This document shows positions 19,356-31,919 of a stretch of DNA of 64,000 nt, in pieces (position 1 is the first letter of the stretch; each line of letters begins with the position of its first letter). The translations under genes were made by a program, and so were the position numbers. The notes beneath the pieces were generated by a model that worked only from the letters and a program-made list of their open reading frames with translations, was not told where the DNA came from and ran no database searches. The DNA is from Labilibaculum sp. DW002. Its GTDB lineage: Bacteria; Bacteroidota; Bacteroidia; Bacteroidales; Marinifilaceae. Where the stretch lies: NCBI RefSeq assembly GCF_029029525.1, contig NZ_JAKJSC010000011.1, positions 1 to 64,000 of the forward strand. Direction: 5' to 3'.

Positions 19356-20375
19356 ATGTTCAAAAAATTACTGTTTGTTCTTATGGTGGCTCTCATCGCC
19401 ATTTCTTGTTCTCAAGAAAAAAAAGAGTACACAATTGCCTTTTACAATGTCGAAAACCTATTCGATACAATTGACGACTCAAATACTTGGGATGAAGATT
19501 TTACGCCAAATGGAAAACTAAGCTATACTGCAGATCGATATCAAAAGAAACTTGATAATCTTTCTAGTGTAATTTCATCCATTAATACAAATACTCCTCC
19601 AGCAATCATTGGTCTTTGCGAAGTTGAAAATAGAGCAGTTCTAGAAGCCTTAACCAAGCAACCTAAGCTCGAAGGTGCTAATTACGGAATTGCACATACA
19701 GACAGCCCCGACGGACGAGGCATTGACTGCGCCCTTCTATACAATAAAGATGATTTCAACTATATTGGTCACGATGTAATTTCGATAAATTATACTTGGG
19801 AAGAGAAATACAAAACACGTGATATTCTTCATGTTAAAGGTACCCTTGCAAATAGCGACACATTACATTTTTTTGTAAACCACTGGCCTTCAAGAAGAGG
19901 TGGATTACAAGTGTCCGAGAAAAAACGTGTGTTTGTTGCTGAACAACTTCGATTAGCAGTAGATAGATTACAAGACAAAAATCCACAAGCAAAAATCATC
20001 ATCATGGGTGACTTTAATGATGAACCAAACAACAAGTCTGTAACAGAAGCTCTTCTCGCAAACAACAATAAGAACACCGAAAATCCTAAAGCCCTTTACA
20101 ACTTAATGTATGATCTTCAGCAACAAGGTAAAGGAACTTACAGCTATAAAAACAATTGGAATATGCTTGACAATTTAATTGTTTCAAACAGCCTTATCAA
20201 CAATCCTGATGGTCTTCAAACGAATCATCAAGCTGGAAGAATCTTTACTGAAGAGTGGATTTGCTACGAACCTAGTGAAGGCGTTTTTCTTCCAAGCCGT
20301 TCGTATGCTGGTCCGAAATACTTTGGAGGTTACAGCGATCATTTCCCTGTCTATTTTCAGCTAAACAAGAAATAA
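19356..20375 (+). CDS. Endonuclease/exonuclease/phosphatase-fold lipoprotein
   Basis: The 339-residue protein has a lipoprotein signal with lipidated Cys18 (IAISC). It carries the DNase I-like fold motifs in order: FYNVENLFDT, GLCEVENR, a VNHWPSR segment with the catalytic His, IIMGDFNDEP, and GYSDHFPVYF at the end. All catalytic positions look intact. It should be a membrane-tethered periplasmic or surface phosphodiesterase or nuclease; the substrate could be nucleic acid or a phospho-ester. It is co-directional with the HAD gene and ends at a strong terminator. Confidence 0.87.
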   Translation: MFKKLLFVLMVALIAISCSQEKKEYTIAFYNVENLFDTIDDSNTWDEDFTPNGKLSYTADRYQKKLDNLSSVISSINTNTPPAIIGLCEVENRAVLEALTKQPKLEGANYGIAHTDSPDGRGIDCALLYNKDDFNYIGHDVISINYTWEEKYKTRDILHVKGTLANSDTLHFFVNHWPSRRGGLQVSEKKRVFVAEQLRLAVDRLQDKNPQAKIIIMGDFNDEPNNKSVTEALLANNNKNTENPKALYNLMYDLQQQGKGTYSYKNNWNMLDNLIVSNSLINNPDGLQTNHQAGRIFTEEWICYEPSEGVFLPSRSYAGPKYFGGYSDHFPVYFQLNKK

Positions 20376-20390
20376 AAAAACGAACTTTTA

Positions 20391-20425
20391 AAAACAGCTG
20401 ATTACCATTCGTAATCAGCTGTTTT
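20391..20425 (+). terminator. Intrinsic terminator after the nuclease-fold lipoprotein gene
   Basis: A perfect 15-bp stem (20391-20405 with 20411-20425, core CAGCTGATTAC) has a CATTC loop and a T5 tail. Confidence 0.92.
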
Positions 20426-20532
20426 TATTTTAATAAGATCATGATTTCATCATTTTCAATTCAAAAATTACCATGGTTCATATTGTTTCTATACTTTAGC
20501 ATTTCAGAGGAGAATTTATTCAAAAGTGCTGC

Positions 20533-22545
20533 ATGGAATTTAAGATAGAATCTAAATTTCAACCTACAGGCGATCAACCAGAAGCTATCAAACAATTAGC
20601 AGAAGGATTGAACGATGGTCATCCATTTCAAACACTTCTTGGTGTTACCGGATCGGGTAAAACTTTTACTATCGCAAATGTAATTAAGGAAGTCCAGCGT
20701 CCCACTCTGGTTTTGAGTCATAACAAAACTTTAGCTGCTCAGTTGTATGGAGAGTTTAAAAACTTTTTCCCAAATAATGCAGTGGAGTATTTCGTCTCCT
20801 ATTACGATTATTACCAACCTGAAGCATACCTTCCTGTTACCGGAACTTATATAGAAAAAGATCTTGCCATAAATGACGAGATTGAAAAACTAAGATTAAG
20901 TGCAACTTCTGCCCTACTTTCCGGGAGAAAAGATGTCATTGTTGTATCATCGGTCTCTTGTATTTATGGTATTGGTAATCCGGAAGATTTCCATGCCAAT
21001 GTTCTTGAACTAAAACAAGGTCAGCGCGTTTCAAGAAACAAGCTTCTATTATCATTTGTTGATGCCCTTTATTCGAGGAATGAAGTAGAATTTGAGCGAG
21101 GTAACTTTAGAGTTAAAGGTGACACTATTGATATATTTCCCGCATATGCTGATTTTGCTTATCGCATCACATTTTGGGACGATGAAATCGATGAAATCTA
21201 CTCATTTGATCCAATAAATGGACAGATGATTGATCGATATGATAGAATCACTATCTACCCGGCCAACATTTTTGTAACTAGTAAAGATAAGGTTCAGAAT
21301 GCCATTAAGATGATTCAAGATGATATGGTTGCTCATGTTGAATACATGAAAAGCATAGGAAAACACCTTGAAGCCAAAAGAGTTGAAGACAAAGTTAATT
21401 TCGATCTGGAAATGATTCGAGAACTAGGATACTGCTCTGGTATTGAGAACTATTCTCGATATTTTGATGGCAGGAAAGCAGGAACACGTCCCTTTTGCCT
21501 TATGGATTATTTTGCTGATGATTTTCTTGTGGTAATCGACGAAAGTCATGTTACCATTCCACAAATTCGGGCAATGTATGGTGGTGACCATTCGAGAAAA
21601 GTTAATTTGGTTGATTATGGCTTCCGATTACCATCGGCTCTAGACAACCGCCCTCTAAAATTTGAAGAATTTGAAGCTTTAAGTTCTCAAACAATCTATG
21701 TTAGTGCAACTCCGGCTGATTACGAACTAGAAAAATCGGAAGGTGTTGTGGTGGAGCAAATTATTCGACCTACCGGACTTCTTGATCCACAAATTGACGT
21801 CCGCCCAAGTTTAAATCAAATTGACGATTTAGTTGCAGAGATTCACAAACGTAGTGAAATAGACGAACGTGTTTTAGTTACAACCTTAACTAAAAGGATG
21901 GCTGAAGAGCTTTCGCAATATTTTGCTGATTTAAACATCCGTTGTCGTTATATTCACTCTGATGTAGATACACTTGATCGAGTAAAAATCATGGAAGATC
22001 TTCGATTAGGACTCTTTGATGTTTTGATTGGTGTCAATTTGCTTCGTGAAGGGCTCGATTTACCCGAAGTTTCTCTGGTAGCCATATTGGATGCTGACAA
22101 GGAAGGTTTTTTACGATCTACCCGAGCTTTAATTCAAACCTCAGGTCGTGCAGCTCGTAATGTTAATGGTTTGGTTATTATGTATGCTGATAACATTACC
22201 AAATCGATGAAAGAAACAATCGATTCAACCAATTATAGAAGAGAAAAACAATTGGCATATAACGCCAAGCACAATATTACTCCAACTCAAATTAACAAAG
22301 CTCAGAAGAGTATCATGGATATAGCTGAGAAAAATGAGGAGCAAGTCGCCTATGCTGGTCCTGAGGCCATTGAAATCGCTGCTGATCCAGTGGTACAATA
22401 CATGAGTAAAGAAAGTCTTGAAAAATCTATCGCGAGAACAAAGAAATCAATGCAGAAAGCTGCAAAAGAGCTAGATTTTCTTCAAGCAGCTCAATTTCGT
22501 GATGAAATGTACAAACTTCAAAAACAACTTGAAGAAAAGAAATAA
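20533..22545 (+). CDS. uvrB: Excinuclease ABC subunit B
   Basis: At 670 residues this is the usual UvrB length. It has Walker A GVTGSGKT (37-44), the damage-probing beta-hairpin region with YYDYYQPEAYLP (about 90-101), a DEAD-like VVIDESH, helicase motifs including QTSGRAARN, and the C-terminal UVR coiled coil (about 630-668) that binds UvrC. It loads on damaged DNA with UvrA in nucleotide excision repair. It stands alone here and shares a bidirectional hairpin with rpoD. Confidence 0.99.
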   Translation: MEFKIESKFQPTGDQPEAIKQLAEGLNDGHPFQTLLGVTGSGKTFTIANVIKEVQRPTLVLSHNKTLAAQLYGEFKNFFPNNAVEYFVSYYDYYQPEAYLPVTGTYIEKDLAINDEIEKLRLSATSALLSGRKDVIVVSSVSCIYGIGNPEDFHANVLELKQGQRVSRNKLLLSFVDALYSRNEVEFERGNFRVKGDTIDIFPAYADFAYRITFWDDEIDEIYSFDPINGQMIDRYDRITIYPANIFVTSKDKVQNAIKMIQDDMVAHVEYMKSIGKHLEAKRVEDKVNFDLEMIRELGYCSGIENYSRYFDGRKAGTRPFCLMDYFADDFLVVIDESHVTIPQIRAMYGGDHSRKVNLVDYGFRLPSALDNRPLKFEEFEALSSQTIYVSATPADYELEKSEGVVVEQIIRPTGLLDPQIDVRPSLNQIDDLVAEIHKRSEIDERVLVTTLTKRMAEELSQYFADLNIRCRYIHSDVDTLDRVKIMEDLRLGLFDVLIGVNLLREGLDLPEVSLVAILDADKEGFLRSTRALIQTSGRAARNVNGLVIMYADNITKSMKETIDSTNYRREKQLAYNAKHNITPTQINKAQKSIMDIAEKNEEQVAYAGPEAIEIAADPVVQYMSKESLEKSIARTKKSMQKAAKELDFLQAAQFRDEMYKLQKQLEEKK

Positions 22546-22546
22546 A

Positions 22547-22578
22547 AAAAAAGCAGTTTCGAAAGAAACTGCTTTTTT
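22547..22578. terminator. Bidirectional terminator between uvrB and rpoD
   Basis: A perfect 14-bp stem with a GAAA tetraloop (22547-22560 with 22565-22578) has A and T runs at its ends. It lies between two convergent genes and can serve both. Confidence 0.92.
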
Positions 22579-22599
22579 TATATCGTAAAGGGAAATTGA

Positions 22600-23460
22600 T
22601 TATCCCAAATAAGATTTCAATAATTTACTTCTTGAAGTATGTCTTAATCGTCTAATCGCTTTCTCCTTAATCTGACGAACACGCTCACGTGTTAAACCAA
22701 ACTTCTCACCGATCTCTTCAAGAGTCATTTCCTGAATTCCGATTCCAAAGAATAATTTAATAATATCGCTCTCTCTTTCTGTTAGAGTAGCTAGTGCACG
22801 ATCGATCTCTCTTGTAAGCGATTCGTTCAACAAACTACGGTCAGCGATTGGTGAGTCATCATTAATCAGTACGTCAAGTAAAGAATTATCTTCTCCATCA
22901 ACAAAAGGTGCATCTACTGAGATGTGACGTCCTGATACACGAAGCGTATCAGCAACCTTATCAGCAGGAAGCTCAAGAGTATCAGCCAACTCTTCCGGAG
23001 ATGGTTTTCTCTCATGCTCTTGTTCAAATTTAGAAAAAGCTTTGTTGATTTTATTCAAAGACCCTACTTGGTTCAATGGTAAACGAACAATACGAGATTG
23101 CTCAGCCAAAGCTTGCAAAATCGATTGACGGATCCACCATACCGCATAAGAAATGAATTTAAAACCACGAGTTTCATCGAATTTTTCAGCAGCCTTAATC
23201 AAACCTAAGTTACCTTCATTAATAAGGTCAGGTAGACTTAAACCTTGATTTTGGTATTGTTTAGCTACGGAAACAACAAAACGTAAATTGGCTCTAGTTA
23301 ACTTTTCTAAGGCTCTTTGATCACCTTTTTTGATGCGTTGCGCCAATTCAACTTCTTCTTCTACAGTAATAAGATCTTCTTTACCAATCTCTTGCAGATA
23401 CTTATCTAGTGAAGCACTTTCGCGATTAGTAATTGATTTTGTTATCTTTAATTGTCTCAT
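22600..23460 (-). CDS. rpoD: Primary RNA polymerase sigma factor, sigma-70 family
   Basis: The 286-residue protein is the compact primary sigma typical of Bacteroidota, with no long region 1.1. It shows region 1.2 (DKYLQEIGK), region 2 with [18 protein letters not shown] and [10 protein letters not shown], region 3, and region 4.2 with [19 protein letters not shown]. It recognises TTTG/TAnnTTTG promoters, and its own promoter has exactly that form. It is monocistronic between the promoter at about 23490-23519 and the terminator shared with uvrB. Confidence 0.97.
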   Translation of the reverse strand: MRQLKITKSITNRESASLDKYLQEIGKEDLITVEEEVELAQRIKKGDQRALEKLTRANLRFVVSVAKQYQNQGLSLPDLINEGNLGLIKAAEKFDETRGFKFISYAVWWIRQSILQALAEQSRIVRLPLNQVGSLNKINKAFSKFEQEHERKPSPEELADTLELPADKVADTLRVSGRHISVDAPFVDGEDNSLLDVLINDDSPIADRSLLNESLTREIDRALATLTERESDIIKLFFGIGIQEMTLEEIGEKFGLTRERVRQIKEKAIRRLRHTSRSKLLKSYLG

Positions 23461-23488
23461 AGTCCCTTTTTCAACTCGAAATATTGCG

Positions 23489-23519
23489 CAAAATTAGCTC
23501 TTTATTAATGAAAGTCAAA
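23489..23519 (-). promoter_or_regulatory. rpoD promoter, Bacteroidota consensus
   Basis: On the minus strand TTTG (23519 to 23516) is followed after 19 bases by TAATTTTG (23496 to 23489). This is a full match to the TTTG-N19-TAnnTTTG consensus. The start point would be near 23483, giving a leader of about 20 bases. Confidence 0.8.
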
Positions 23520-23570
23520 TTTATTGTCTCTATTATTCGAATTTATATTAATTTCCCCATTTAAAACCCC

Positions 23571-25019
23571 CTATTCTTTACGATTCAAAGAAAATGCATA
23601 ATACTTATGCGTTCCATTGGGATAAATACCCGAAATAAATACCCCCTCATCCTTCACAGATTGCAGAGCTTCTCTAACATCTGACACTTTATAAATTGGA
23701 GTTTCATTTATTTTATAAATAATAAAACCCTCCTTTATGTTTTCTTCCTTAAATTTACCGCTTCGCAGATTCTTCACCCTCACGCCTCTATTTATCTGAA
23801 GCTTATTTTTATCTTCTGATGAAATCGGCTCAAATTCAGCACCTAAAAAATCAAGGTCAGTTGCCTTTAATACCTCAGTATTACCAAGTCTATTACGTAA
23901 GATGATATCAATTTGTTTCTTTTCTCCGTCTCTTTTTATCAAAACACTGATTTCATCTCCTGGATGATACTTACTAACTTGTTCTTGTAGCTCAGCACTA
24001 GAATTTACGACTTTTCCAGCTACATCCAATATAATATCACCAGTTTCTATCCCTCCTTCTTCAGCAGCTCCATCAGCATTAACACCAGCAACATACACGC
24101 CTTCTATCTTTTCAATTTTAAATTCATCTGCCAAATTAGCATCAACAGTTCTTATCGAAACTCCAATAAATGCCCTTTGCACCTCACCATACTTCTTCAA
24201 ATCGCCAATCACTTTTTCAACTATCGTAACTGGTATTGCAAAAGAATATCCCGAATATGATCCTGTTCTTGATTCTATAGCGGTATTGATACCTATTAAC
24301 TGACCTTTTGAATTTACCAGGGCTCCTCCACTATTTCCCGGATTAACCGCTGCATCGGTTTGTAAGAATGATTCGATGCTCATTCTCCCTCCCATTATGC
24401 CAATATTTCGAGATTTAGCACTGATAATTCCAGCCGTAACAGTAGACGTTAGATTAAACGGATTCCCTACTGCGAGAACCCATTCTCCTAACTTCAAATC
24501 ATCTGATTTCCCTATTTCCATTTCTGGAAACTCTTCACCTTCTATCTTCAACAAAGCCAAATCAGTAGAAACATCTTGCCCAATTAATTTAGCATTAAAA
24601 ACCCTTTTATCATGCAATACAACTTCTATTTTATCCGATTGTTTCACCACATGATTATTGGTTACAATATAACCATCATCAGAAATAATTACACCCGATC
24701 CAGAACCTAAGCTTTGTTTTGGTTGGGTTCTTCGACCTTGTTCTCCAAATAAAAAATCGTAAAACTGGTTTCCCTGATAATTTTCACGAGAATATAATGT
24801 TTTAACATGCACTACTGACTTTACTGATAACTCTGCAGCATAAGTCAAATCAACTTGCTGTCCCGAACTTGTTGGCAAATTTGCCATCTGAACAGTTGGC
24901 GATTCTTGAACGGTTATAATTCTTTCTTTCTTATCAGTAAAAAAAACAAATAATAAAACGGCGATTGCTCCACCTAAAATAGCAGTGAATAATTTTCCCA
25001 AAAACGATTTTACCATCAT
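23571..25019 (-). CDS. htrA: Periplasmic HtrA/Deg serine protease
   Basis: The 482-residue protein has an N-terminal membrane anchor (about 8-27). Its trypsin-like domain carries the full triad: His123 in TNNHVV, Asp153 in STDLALLK and Ser230 in NPGNSGG. Two PDZ domains follow (about 285-375 and 395-475), the second diverged. It should degrade or refold damaged envelope proteins. It lies upstream of rpoD with a 110-bp gap that contains the rpoD promoter, so it is a separate unit. MM at the start leaves two possible initiators one codon apart. Confidence 0.95.
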   Translation of the reverse strand: MMVKSFLGKLFTAILGGAIAVLLFVFFTDKKERIITVQESPTVQMANLPTSSGQQVDLTYAAELSVKSVVHVKTLYSRENYQGNQFYDFLFGEQGRRTQPKQSLGSGSGVIISDDGYIVTNNHVVKQSDKIEVVLHDKRVFNAKLIGQDVSTDLALLKIEGEEFPEMEIGKSDDLKLGEWVLAVGNPFNLTSTVTAGIISAKSRNIGIMGGRMSIESFLQTDAAVNPGNSGGALVNSKGQLIGINTAIESRTGSYSGYSFAIPVTIVEKVIGDLKKYGEVQRAFIGVSIRTVDANLADEFKIEKIEGVYVAGVNADGAAEEGGIETGDIILDVAGKVVNSSAELQEQVSKYHPGDEISVLIKRDGEKKQIDIILRNRLGNTEVLKATDLDFLGAEFEPISSEDKNKLQINRGVRVKNLRSGKFKEENIKEGFIIYKINETPIYKVSDVREALQSVKDEGVFISGIYPNGTHKYYAFSLNRKE

Positions 25020-25290
25020 CTTAAAACTTTATTTAATGAATAACTTATAAAACTCCACACCTCACTAATGTAACTAGAATACAAACTATTGCCTAAAAAA
25101 AATTACAAAACTCAAGAAGTCAGATTAAAAACAATCTCAAAGTCCTGCTCTTGATCCAATTATTTTTATTTTCTTAGTATGCCAAACTAGCAATTAAAAT
25201 AAGGTGAGTACATTTATACAAGTGTAACGATATAACTTAACAAGTGTTTTACATTTTATTGGTATTTAACACTTCTTAACAAGAATTAAA

Positions 25291-26076
25291 ATGAATATTA
25301 AGTTTTCTAAATACCAGGGAACTGGAAATGACTTTGTTCTAATCGATAATAGAGAACAACTTATATCTCCAGATAATTTTTTATTATTTGAGAAACTTTG
25401 CGATAGACGTTTTGGCATTGGTGCAGATGGATTGATGTTACTAGAGAATGCAGATGGTTTTGATTTCAGAATGAGGTACTACAACTCAAATGGAAAAGAA
25501 GGCAGTATGTGCGGCAACGGTGGAAGATGCATTATTGCATTTGCTCATCATCTTGGAGTTATTGCAGATAAAACCAAATTTATAGCCGTTGATGGAGAAC
25601 ATGAAGCGGAAGTTCATCAAAGCAATGAAGATATAAAAGTGAGCCTTAAAATGATCGATGTAAGCACAATTGAATTTGGAAAAGATTTTTATTTTTTAGA
25701 TACTGGCTCACCTCACCTTGTCAAATTCATTGATCAACATGAACAATTCGATACTTTCACAGAAGGCAAAAACATAAGATACAACGATCGTTTTAAGGAA
25801 GTTGGTACGAATGTGAATTTCGTTTCCTTACATCAAGATCATATTCAAGTAAGCACCTATGAAAGAGGCGTTGAAGATGAAACTTATTCTTGTGGAACTG
25901 GTGTTGTTGCTTCGGCAATTAGCTCTAGCTTTAAAACGAATAGCGACAAGTTCAAAATCAAAACCAAAGGCGGAAATCTTGAAGTTCATTTTGATAAAAT
26001 TAATGAACAAAGCATAGAAAACATTTGGTTAATAGGACCTGCTACCCATGTATTTGATGGTATTCTAAAAATATAA
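25291..26076 (+). CDS. dapF: Diaminopimelate epimerase
   Basis: The 261-residue protein has both catalytic Cys of the family: Cys74 in MCGNGGRC and Cys201 in YSCGTGV. It also has the N-terminal KYQGTGNDFV motif. It converts LL- to meso-diaminopimelate for lysine and peptidoglycan synthesis in the cytoplasm. The sensor kinase gene begins 17 bp downstream, so the two may be co-transcribed, although no functional link is evident. Confidence 0.97.
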   Translation: MNIKFSKYQGTGNDFVLIDNREQLISPDNFLLFEKLCDRRFGIGADGLMLLENADGFDFRMRYYNSNGKEGSMCGNGGRCIIAFAHHLGVIADKTKFIAVDGEHEAEVHQSNEDIKVSLKMIDVSTIEFGKDFYFLDTGSPHLVKFIDQHEQFDTFTEGKNIRYNDRFKEVGTNVNFVSLHQDHIQVSTYERGVEDETYSCGTGVVASAISSSFKTNSDKFKIKTKGGNLEVHFDKINEQSIENIWLIGPATHVFDGILKI

Positions 26077-26093
26077 AAGGTGAACTCTCCCGT

Positions 26094-28910
26094 ATGAAAT
26101 TTATTCTTGTTAAACTCTTTGAAGACAAAAGTATTTCAAAAGTATTTTTAGTTTCTCTTTTGGGTATTTCCTTGCTCTCCATTTCCATACTCGGATTATT
26201 TTGGATTCAACAAGCCAATGAAAAGTTTAAACAAGAATCGAAACAAATTCAAGAAGATTTTTTCAAAACTCAAGAAAAAACACTTCTACAAGAAACTCAA
26301 ACACTAATCAATTTCATTGAAAATGAGAGAGAACAAACCAGAAACTCATTAAAAGATCAAATCAGTAAAAAAGTTTACGAAGCTCATACGATCGCAACAA
26401 ACATCTACAATAGTTGCAAAAATGAATTAAGTCAGCAACAAATTCAGAAATTAATTATTGACGCCTTACGACCAATAAAGGACAGCGAAGAAGATGGTTT
26501 TTTCTTTATCAACAATTTAAATGGAACCGTTTTAATGGATCCAGAGAAGCCAGATTGGGAAGGAAAGAATAAGAAATTAATACTTGACGTATACGGAGTT
26601 CCGATCATCAAGAAAGAAATTGAAATTGCCAAAAAATATGAACAAGGATTTACCAACTATTCTTGGCAAAACGAGAATGGAAATAAAATACATCCCAAAA
26701 TTTCATTCATAAAAGTCTTCAAGCCTTTTAACTGGTATATTGGATACACCAAAAAAGTGGATAACCACCTTCAAAAAATAAAAGATCAAATCTTATCAAA
26801 GATCACAGAAATGAGATTTGATGAAAATTTCACGATTATAGTATTAAGCTTTGATGGTACTTGCCTAGCCCACACTCAAAAAGAAATTGTAGGTCAAGAT
26901 CTATGGCGTATTAAGGATGAAAATGGAAAAAAAATTACGCAAGAATTTATCAGTCAAGGCACAAATGAGAAAGGTGGTTTTATTCGTTACCAGGATCCTT
27001 TTATAGCAGGGAATGAAGAAAGCAAATCAAAACTAATGTATACGAAATCCTATAAAGATTGGCAATGGGTCATAGGAAGTGGAATACATATAATGGAATT
27101 AAAAAATGCAATTCAAAAACAAAAAGATGAATTAAAAGCTAGTGTAAATAGCTATTTTATAAAAGCAATCTTAATCTTCCTATTATCTGGTCTTATAATA
27201 GTTGTAATCACGCGCTTTGTTGTGCAAACCAATAAATCAGGCTTGAAAATCTTAAGCCAATTTTACAAGGATGCCCTTACGGAATCTCAATTAATTGATA
27301 CAAGTAAATTGCATTTTAAAGAGTACAAAACACTGGGTGAACATGCCAATCAGATGATTCTAAATAGAAAAAAAATAGAACATCAGCTAAACATTGAAAC
27401 CGCTTACTTTGAACAACTCTTTGAAAATTCTCCTGAGGCAATCGCAATCACCGACCATGAGAGCAAAGGGATAAAAATAAACCGACAGTTCACCAAACTA
27501 TTTGGATACACTACAGAAGATATTTACGGTATTGTTATCGACAACTTACTTGCTGACGAATCAAAACAAAGTGAAGCAAATAACATTAACGAAATCACGT
27601 CAAAAGGACAACTAATCGAAATAGAGACAGAAAGAAAATGTAAAGATGGAACTCTTATTGATGTTTCCATTATGGGCAACCCGATAGAAGTAGCAGGAGA
27701 GCAAATAGCAATATTCGGTATCTACAGAAATATTACAGACCGTAAACATTACGAAAAGCACCTTAAGGAAGCAAAAAGCAGAGCAGAAGAATCTGACAAT
27801 CTAAAATCTGCTTTTTTGGCAAACATGTCGCATGAAATAAGAACACCAATGAATCACATTCTTGGCTTTACTGATATCATGAGTTCTACACAAATAGACG
27901 AATCTGACCGACAAGAATATGCTGGATTGATTAAGCAAAGTGGCACCAACCTACTGCAGCTTATTAATGATATGATTGACCTATCTAAAATCGAGTCTAA
28001 ACAAATAAAACTTCACAAATCAGAGACTTCGGTTAACACATTACTAGCCTCTTTGTATGAAAAACACTACTCGTACAAGAACACAAATCAGAAGGAAAAT
28101 TTAATTCTTCAGGTTCAAAAAACCTTGAGTGATGAAGATTCAATTATTTTTACCGATGCAGGTAGACTAGAACAACTTCTTTCAAACTTAATCGAAAATG
28201 CCATAAAATTTACGAAAACAGGAATTGTTGAGTTTGGCTATCATTTAAAGGACCGAACAAATATAGAATTCTATATAAAAGATACAGGCATTGGCATCCC
28301 TGAAAAATCACTTAAAGATATTTTCCAAAGCTTTAGACAGATAGATGATTCTGACACAAGAAAATATAGCGGAACGGGTTTAGGCCTAACCATAACTCAT
28401 CGACTTACAGAAATTCTAGGAGGTAGCATAAGAGTTGAATCTGAGGTAGGTAAGGGAACCTGCTTTTTCATCACGCTTCCCTACATAAAAAACAATCAAG
28501 ATCTAAGAAACACTGAGCTTATCTCGAAAGAGAATTACAATTGGAAAGGCAAAAATATTTTAGTGGTTGATGATGAAAAAAGCAATTTCACTTTCTACAA
28601 AGCAAGTTTAGCTAAAACAAATGCAGACGTTTTATGGGCCAAAAGTGGACATGAGGCTATTAATCTGTGTAATGAGAACAAAATTGATTTGGTTTTAATG
28701 GATATTCAAATGCCAGAAATGAACGGCTACGACGCAACGAAAAAATTAAAAAATATTCATTCACAGATTCCTATTATCGGCAACACAGCATTCTTTCAAA
28801 AAGAATACAAACAAAAAGTAATTGCCGCTGGATGTGACGATTACCTTACCAAACCAATAAAAATACCCAAGTTACTAGATTCTATCAATAAACAACTCAT
28901 TAAGAACTAA
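26094..28910 (+). CDS. Hybrid sensor histidine kinase (Cache-PAS-HisKA-HATPase-REC)
   Basis: The 938-residue protein has a membrane helix (about 18-38), a periplasmic double Cache sensor region (about 45-340, with motifs such as DGFFFINNLNG and YTKSYKDWQWVIGSG), a second helix (about 352-376), a PAS domain (about 432-555), HisKA with the phospho-acceptor in NMSHEIRTP, HATPase_c with a GTGLGL box, and a C-terminal receiver (about 820-935) with Asp in VLMDIQMP. Cache domains usually bind small molecules such as amino or organic acids. No DNA-binding partner is adjacent. Its stop codon overlaps that of the convergent gene. Confidence 0.93.
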   Translation: MKFILVKLFEDKSISKVFLVSLLGISLLSISILGLFWIQQANEKFKQESKQIQEDFFKTQEKTLLQETQTLINFIENEREQTRNSLKDQISKKVYEAHTIATNIYNSCKNELSQQQIQKLIIDALRPIKDSEEDGFFFINNLNGTVLMDPEKPDWEGKNKKLILDVYGVPIIKKEIEIAKKYEQGFTNYSWQNENGNKIHPKISFIKVFKPFNWYIGYTKKVDNHLQKIKDQILSKITEMRFDENFTIIVLSFDGTCLAHTQKEIVGQDLWRIKDENGKKITQEFISQGTNEKGGFIRYQDPFIAGNEESKSKLMYTKSYKDWQWVIGSGIHIMELKNAIQKQKDELKASVNSYFIKAILIFLLSGLIIVVITRFVVQTNKSGLKILSQFYKDALTESQLIDTSKLHFKEYKTLGEHANQMILNRKKIEHQLNIETAYFEQLFENSPEAIAITDHESKGIKINRQFTKLFGYTTEDIYGIVIDNLLADESKQSEANNINEITSKGQLIEIETERKCKDGTLIDVSIMGNPIEVAGEQIAIFGIYRNITDRKHYEKHLKEAKSRAEESDNLKSAFLANMSHEIRTPMNHILGFTDIMSSTQIDESDRQEYAGLIKQSGTNLLQLINDMIDLSKIESKQIKLHKSETSVNTLLASLYEKHYSYKNTNQKENLILQVQKTLSDEDSIIFTDAGRLEQLLSNLIENAIKFTKTGIVEFGYHLKDRTNIEFYIKDTGIGIPEKSLKDIFQSFRQIDDSDTRKYSGTGLGLTITHRLTEILGGSIRVESEVGKGTCFFITLPYIKNNQDLRNTELISKENYNWKGKNILVVDDEKSNFTFYKASLAKTNADVLWAKSGHEAINLCNENKIDLVLMDIQMPEMNGYDATKKLKNIHSQIPIIGNTAFFQKEYKQKVIAAGCDDYLTKPIKIPKLLDSINKQLIKN

Positions 28911-29473
28911 TCCCACTTGGTTTTTAACTGATCATGTTTATAATTCTGAATGTATTTTAATGCGTCTTTATAATTGTTTTCAAATCGATAAAACTCACGA
29001 TAATCTTCTTTCGCAAAATTCTCCTGATAAGTTGTCTCAAATTGGTTTCTCAAACAATCATAAAATCCATCCGTATTGATAAATACAATTGGTAAATTAT
29101 GATATCCCAATTGCTTCAAGGTGATGACCTCCAATATTTCTTCCAAAGTACCAAATCCACCTGGCAATGCAACAAAAGCATCCGACTTATCTCTAAGCAC
29201 TTTTTTACGTTCAGCCATGTCTGGAGTAATGATTAATTCATCCAGAAAATCTGCAGAAATCCCATACTCCTCTATCAATTTAGGAATTACACCAATCACC
29301 TTTCCTCCAGCTGATTTTACAGCTACAGCAACTTCATTCATCAAGCCAACATTGGTTCCACCATACACCAAACCATTATGAGCTTCTCCAATTGATTTTC
29401 CCAAATCCCTAGCTTCCTGAAAAAACTTTTCATCCACTGAATTACTGGATGAACAAAACACACAAATATTCAT
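28907..29473 (-). CDS. LOG family (TIGR00730) Rossmann-fold protein
   Basis: The 188-residue protein shows GGTNVGLMN (38-46), ERKKVL (88-93) and PGGFGTLEE (104-112), the nucleotide-binding and catalytic motifs of the LOG/YgdH family. Members hydrolyse cytokinin riboside or purine nucleoside 5'-monophosphates to base and ribose phosphate, so a nucleotide salvage or housekeeping role is likely. Its TAG stop overlaps the TAA of the convergent kinase gene in the four bases CTAA at 28907-28910. Confidence 0.92.
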   Translation of the reverse strand: MNICVFCSSSNSVDEKFFQEARDLGKSIGEAHNGLVYGGTNVGLMNEVAVAVKSAGGKVIGVIPKLIEEYGISADFLDELIITPDMAERKKVLRDKSDAFVALPGGFGTLEEILEVITLKQLGYHNLPIVFINTDGFYDCLRNQFETTYQENFAKEDYREFYRFENNYKDALKYIQNYKHDQLKTKWD

Positions 29474-29566
29474 TTAAATCGATTTTAATTAGCAATTAAA
29501 TGTATTCAAAAATTACCTAATACAAAGACTAAATCGTCCTTAAATCTTAAGAAATAAAGCAAAAAA

Positions 29567-29595
29567 AAAGCCCTTAAGATAAACTTAAGGGCTTT
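29567..29595 (-). terminator. Intrinsic terminator of gyrB
   Basis: A 12-bp stem (29567-29578 with 29584-29595, core GCCCTTAAG) has a 5-base loop. It is followed on the minus strand by a T-rich run and lies 18 bp after the gyrB stop. Confidence 0.9.
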
Positions 29596-29612
29596 CGTTT
29601 AGATATTATGAA

Positions 29613-31574
<1,962 letters not shown>

Positions 31575-31919
31575 TTATCAGATCTTTAGTTTCAATCAAA
31601 ATACGAACCAGTAACTAAACAATGTAATGGTTCATTTTCAATCTTATATTCTAATATTTTTATTGTACAAAATTCTTTTTACTCCTAGGATTGTTTTTAT
31701 TTCCCAAAGGCGATTAAAAAGAGCAACCACACAAAAGCCAAAAAGCTTTATTAATCAACATCTTACCACCAATAAAAAACCCAAAAGAAAAAGTTAAACA
31801 AAGATAATAAAAATGATGAAAATACGAGTAGGAAAATCTATAAAAATCGTGCATTTTATCATATTTTGACAAAGCGATTTTTCAGTAGTAATTAAAGTGA
31901 AAATAGCGACCCCTTATGT
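31575..31919. other. Intergenic region upstream of gyrB
   Basis: These 345 bases are very AT-rich and hold no gene. On the minus strand TATCTTTG (31806 to 31799) fits the -7 motif and would give gyrB a leader of about 215 bases, but no -33 box is visible. Confidence 0.4.

Noticed and set aside
28907-28910. Overlap of kinase and LOG-family genes as a sign of frameshift
   Set aside because: It is simply two convergent stop codons sharing CTAA; both proteins have full length and normal ends.
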